DNA from: Candidatus Desulfofervidaceae bacterium
GTDB lineage: Bacteria > Desulfobacterota > Desulfofervidia > Desulfofervidales > Desulfofervidaceae
Assembly (NCBI GenBank): GCA_027038965.1
Contig: JALWFG010000013.1
Span: 23,548-87,547 of the forward strand
DNA length: 64,000 bases
Direction: 5' to 3'
The notes beneath the pieces were generated by a model. It was given only the letters and a program-made list of their open reading frames with translations, was not told the origin of the DNA and made no database searches. Below, piece by piece: positions 62,402 through 64,000 of this stretch. Numbering within the stretch: position 1 is the stretch's first letter; every line of letters starts with the position of its first letter. The position numbers and the translations under genes were made by a program.

Positions 62402-63853
62402 TTATTTTTTATTGTCTATCCGAGGCAAAAAGAAATAAAAATTAGCTCCTTTGCCAAGGATGTTTTGGCACCCAATTTGGCCTCCCAATTCTTTCACTAT
62501 TCTGTGTGCTACTGTTAATCCCAATCCAATTCCGCCCTTTTTGGTGGTAAAATAAGGTTCAAATATTCTATGGGGGATGTTTCTATCTATTCCAGGGCCT
62601 GTGTCAATTACGCTGACCTTCACATATTTGCCAGGTTTTAGTTCAGAGTTTTTCTTAAAATCTTCTTGTCTTATTTCTACATCTTCAATTTTTATTGTAA
62701 TTTCTCCTTCATTTCCCATAGCTTCGGCGGCATTGATACACAAGTTAAGAAGAATTTGATAGATTTGAAGAGGGTCTGCTTTTACAAATCCTTTACTATT
62801 AATCTCAAGCTTCATTTTGATTTTTTGAGATATAAATCTTCGGAGAAATTCAAAAATTTTTTTAGTAGCATGGTCTAAACGAAGGGGAACCGGGGTGGCC
62901 TCTTTAAAACGACTAAGGGCCAAAATTTGGCCAATTAAATCTTTAGCCCAAAAGGCCGTTTCATTTATTATTTTTAATTTTTCATAAACAAATGTATTTT
63001 GAGGAACTTTTTTTAAAAGAATTTCTGAGTATGCCAAAATAGGAGAAAGCAAATTATTGAAATCATGAGAGATTTCGGCCGCAAAAGAACCTAAAGAAGC
63101 CATTTTTTCTAATCTTTGCTGAAGTTCAAGCTCTGAACTTTTGTCAGAAATTACAAAGACATAAAATGATTCATTGTTATGTTCTAGGTTAATTGGGCTT
63201 GCTATGAGATAGGCATTGAGAGTTTTTTTGTGTCCTTTCTCATCTTGAGAATCAAGAGGGATAAAACCTTGCCATTTTTGTCCTTGGGTTAAGGTTATAT
63301 TGATATTTTCACACTCCTTTTTGTTTTTTTTATTGAACAGCAACCCCAAAATGTTTGTGTTTATCAATTCATCTGGTGACAGTTTTATAAAATGCTGAAA
63401 AACACTGTTGGCCCATTTAATGCGCCAATGTTTATCAGTAATGGCAAGGGCTATTTTTAGAATATCAAAGGCAACTTTGTAAACTTGATTTTCAATAGAC
63501 ACCTTTTCTACTGATTCAATATCTATGAAACTGATGACCCAATTTTTATCCAAAGGGCAGATACTAAGGTGCATTTGCCTTAAATTGGCATTTCTATCAA
63601 TAAAATTAATTTTATGTTCAAAATATGTTTTTTTAGGAGATGTAAGAAAATTTTGGATTTTTACGATGTCTTCTGATTGGAAAAATACCTGCCATGAGAA
63701 TTGGTACTCTATATCTTGTTTACAATATCCAGAGAGTTTTTCAAACTCCTTATTGGCAAAAATTATTTTTCCTGTCTGATTAATAATTATTTTAGGAAGT
63801 TCTTCTTTGAAGGATAGCGGAGGTAAAAACATATCTCTTGCAAAAATGTACAT
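62402..63853 (-). CDS. PAS sensor histidine kinase
   Basis: A soluble 483-residue kinase with two PAS domains (about 17-115 and 130-240), then HisKA with H263 (AAEISHDFNNLLS), and a HATPase domain with N box (near 365-375), G1 DTGPGID and G2 GGIGLGLTVAH. No receiver domain is attached. No cognate regulator is adjacent; the next gene downstream is the chemoreceptor. It stops 98 bases before that gene. The poly-T run begins 50 bases upstream. Confidence 0.92.
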   Translation of the reverse strand: MYIFARDMFLPPLSFKEELPKIIINQTGKIIFANKEFEKLSGYCKQDIEYQFSWQVFFQSEDIVKIQNFLTSPKKTYFEHKINFIDRNANLRQMHLSICPLDKNWVISFIDIESVEKVSIENQVYKVAFDILKIALAITDKHWRIKWANSVFQHFIKLSPDELINTNILGLLFNKKNKKECENINITLTQGQKWQGFIPLDSQDEKGHKKTLNAYLIASPINLEHNNESFYVFVISDKSSELELQQRLEKMASLGSFAAEISHDFNNLLSPILAYSEILLKKVPQNTFVYEKLKIINETAFWAKDLIGQILALSRFKEATPVPLRLDHATKKIFEFLRRFISQKIKMKLEINSKGFVKADPLQIYQILLNLCINAAEAMGNEGEITIKIEDVEIRQEDFKKNSELKPGKYVKVSVIDTGPGIDRNIPHRIFEPYFTTKKGGIGLGLTVAHRIVKELGGQIGCQNILGKGANFYFFLPRIDNKK

Positions 63854-63900
63854 TTCAATTCATTTCTGAAAAGAAAATTAGCATAAATGAACAACAAAAG

Positions 63901-63974
<74 letters not shown>

Positions 63975-64000
63975 ATTTTTTTTTTAAATTTCTACTTTTT

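Overview
The window looks like chromosomal sequence from a thermophilic, sulfate-reducing bacterium of the Desulfobacterota or a nearby lineage. The evidence is ATP sulfurylase (sat) behind a strong promoter, a tetraheme class III-type cytochrome c, a siroheme-decarboxylase homologue (AhbA/B family, alternative heme route), a branched-chain polyamine synthase (BpsA, a thermophile marker), an archaeal-type 8-oxoguanine glycosylase and moderate A+T richness. I lean towards a Desulfofervidus-like organism, but that placement is inference from gene content and not a search result. Gene density is high and most genes sit in short operons with overlapping ends.

Layout. 1-3.7 kb (minus): an amino-acid decarboxylase cut by the window edge, a small exported protein, and tyrA-aroC. 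3.9-5.6 kb: glnK-amtB behind a sigma-54 promoter. 5.7-8.3 kb: tRNA-Val, pgeF, pyrK, pyrD. 8.5-14.3 kb: a diguanylate cyclase, FliK-like and FlhB-like proteins, a peptidase, an epimerase, purC and a nucleotide-binding protein. 14.4-17.0 kb: tRNA-Pro, the AhbB-like gene and the rplS-rnhB ribosomal cluster. 17.3-20.4 kb: tRNA-Ala(CGC), hisB-hisA-purM, a TudS-like gene and rpmB. 20.7-24 kb: energy metabolism (PocR-domain sensor, tetraheme cytochrome, tRNA-Ala(GGC), sat and a small sat-linked protein). 24-29.2 kb: thiL converging on a minus operon bpsA-speD-nfu-uvrA. 29.4-31.5 kb: rnr.

31.5-34.7 kb is an accessory island: a start-less gene remnant, an unrecognised protein with a duplicated motif, an AGOG-type DNA glycosylase, a YaaA-like protein and an unrecognised helical protein. 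35-39.3 kb (minus): tRNA-Asn and trpC-marC-trpF-trpB-trpA with a membrane protein inserted. 39.3-44.8 kb: ppx, guaB, miaB, a DUF151 nuclease-like protein, a VanZ-like protein and a PHP phosphoesterase. 44.8-47.9 kb is an A+T-rich, apparently acquired restriction-modification operon: a zinc-finger/HTH-fused DNA methyltransferase, an unknown middle protein and a DpnII-like endonuclease. 48-52.9 kb: tRNA/rRNA housekeeping (radical SAM/DUF2344 fusion, rng, yraN, rsmI). 53-64 kb: signalling (hybrid kinase plus HD-GYP regulator, a papain-like peptidase, CarD, rluD, a degenerate S24-type repressor, CheW, a chemoreceptor and a PAS kinase), ending in a 67-base poly-T run.

How the parts connect: the decarboxylase, SpeD and BpsA make up part of a pathway to long or branched polyamines that stabilise nucleic acids at high temperature. 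PyrK/PyrD, PurC, PurM, GuaB, HisA/B, TyrA/AroC and the trp genes are ordinary biosynthesis. GlnK-AmtB handles nitrogen limitation. The best candidates for something undescribed are the 31.5-34.7 kb island, the three-gene restriction-modification operon, the sat-linked small protein and the UvrA that has lost its insertion domain.
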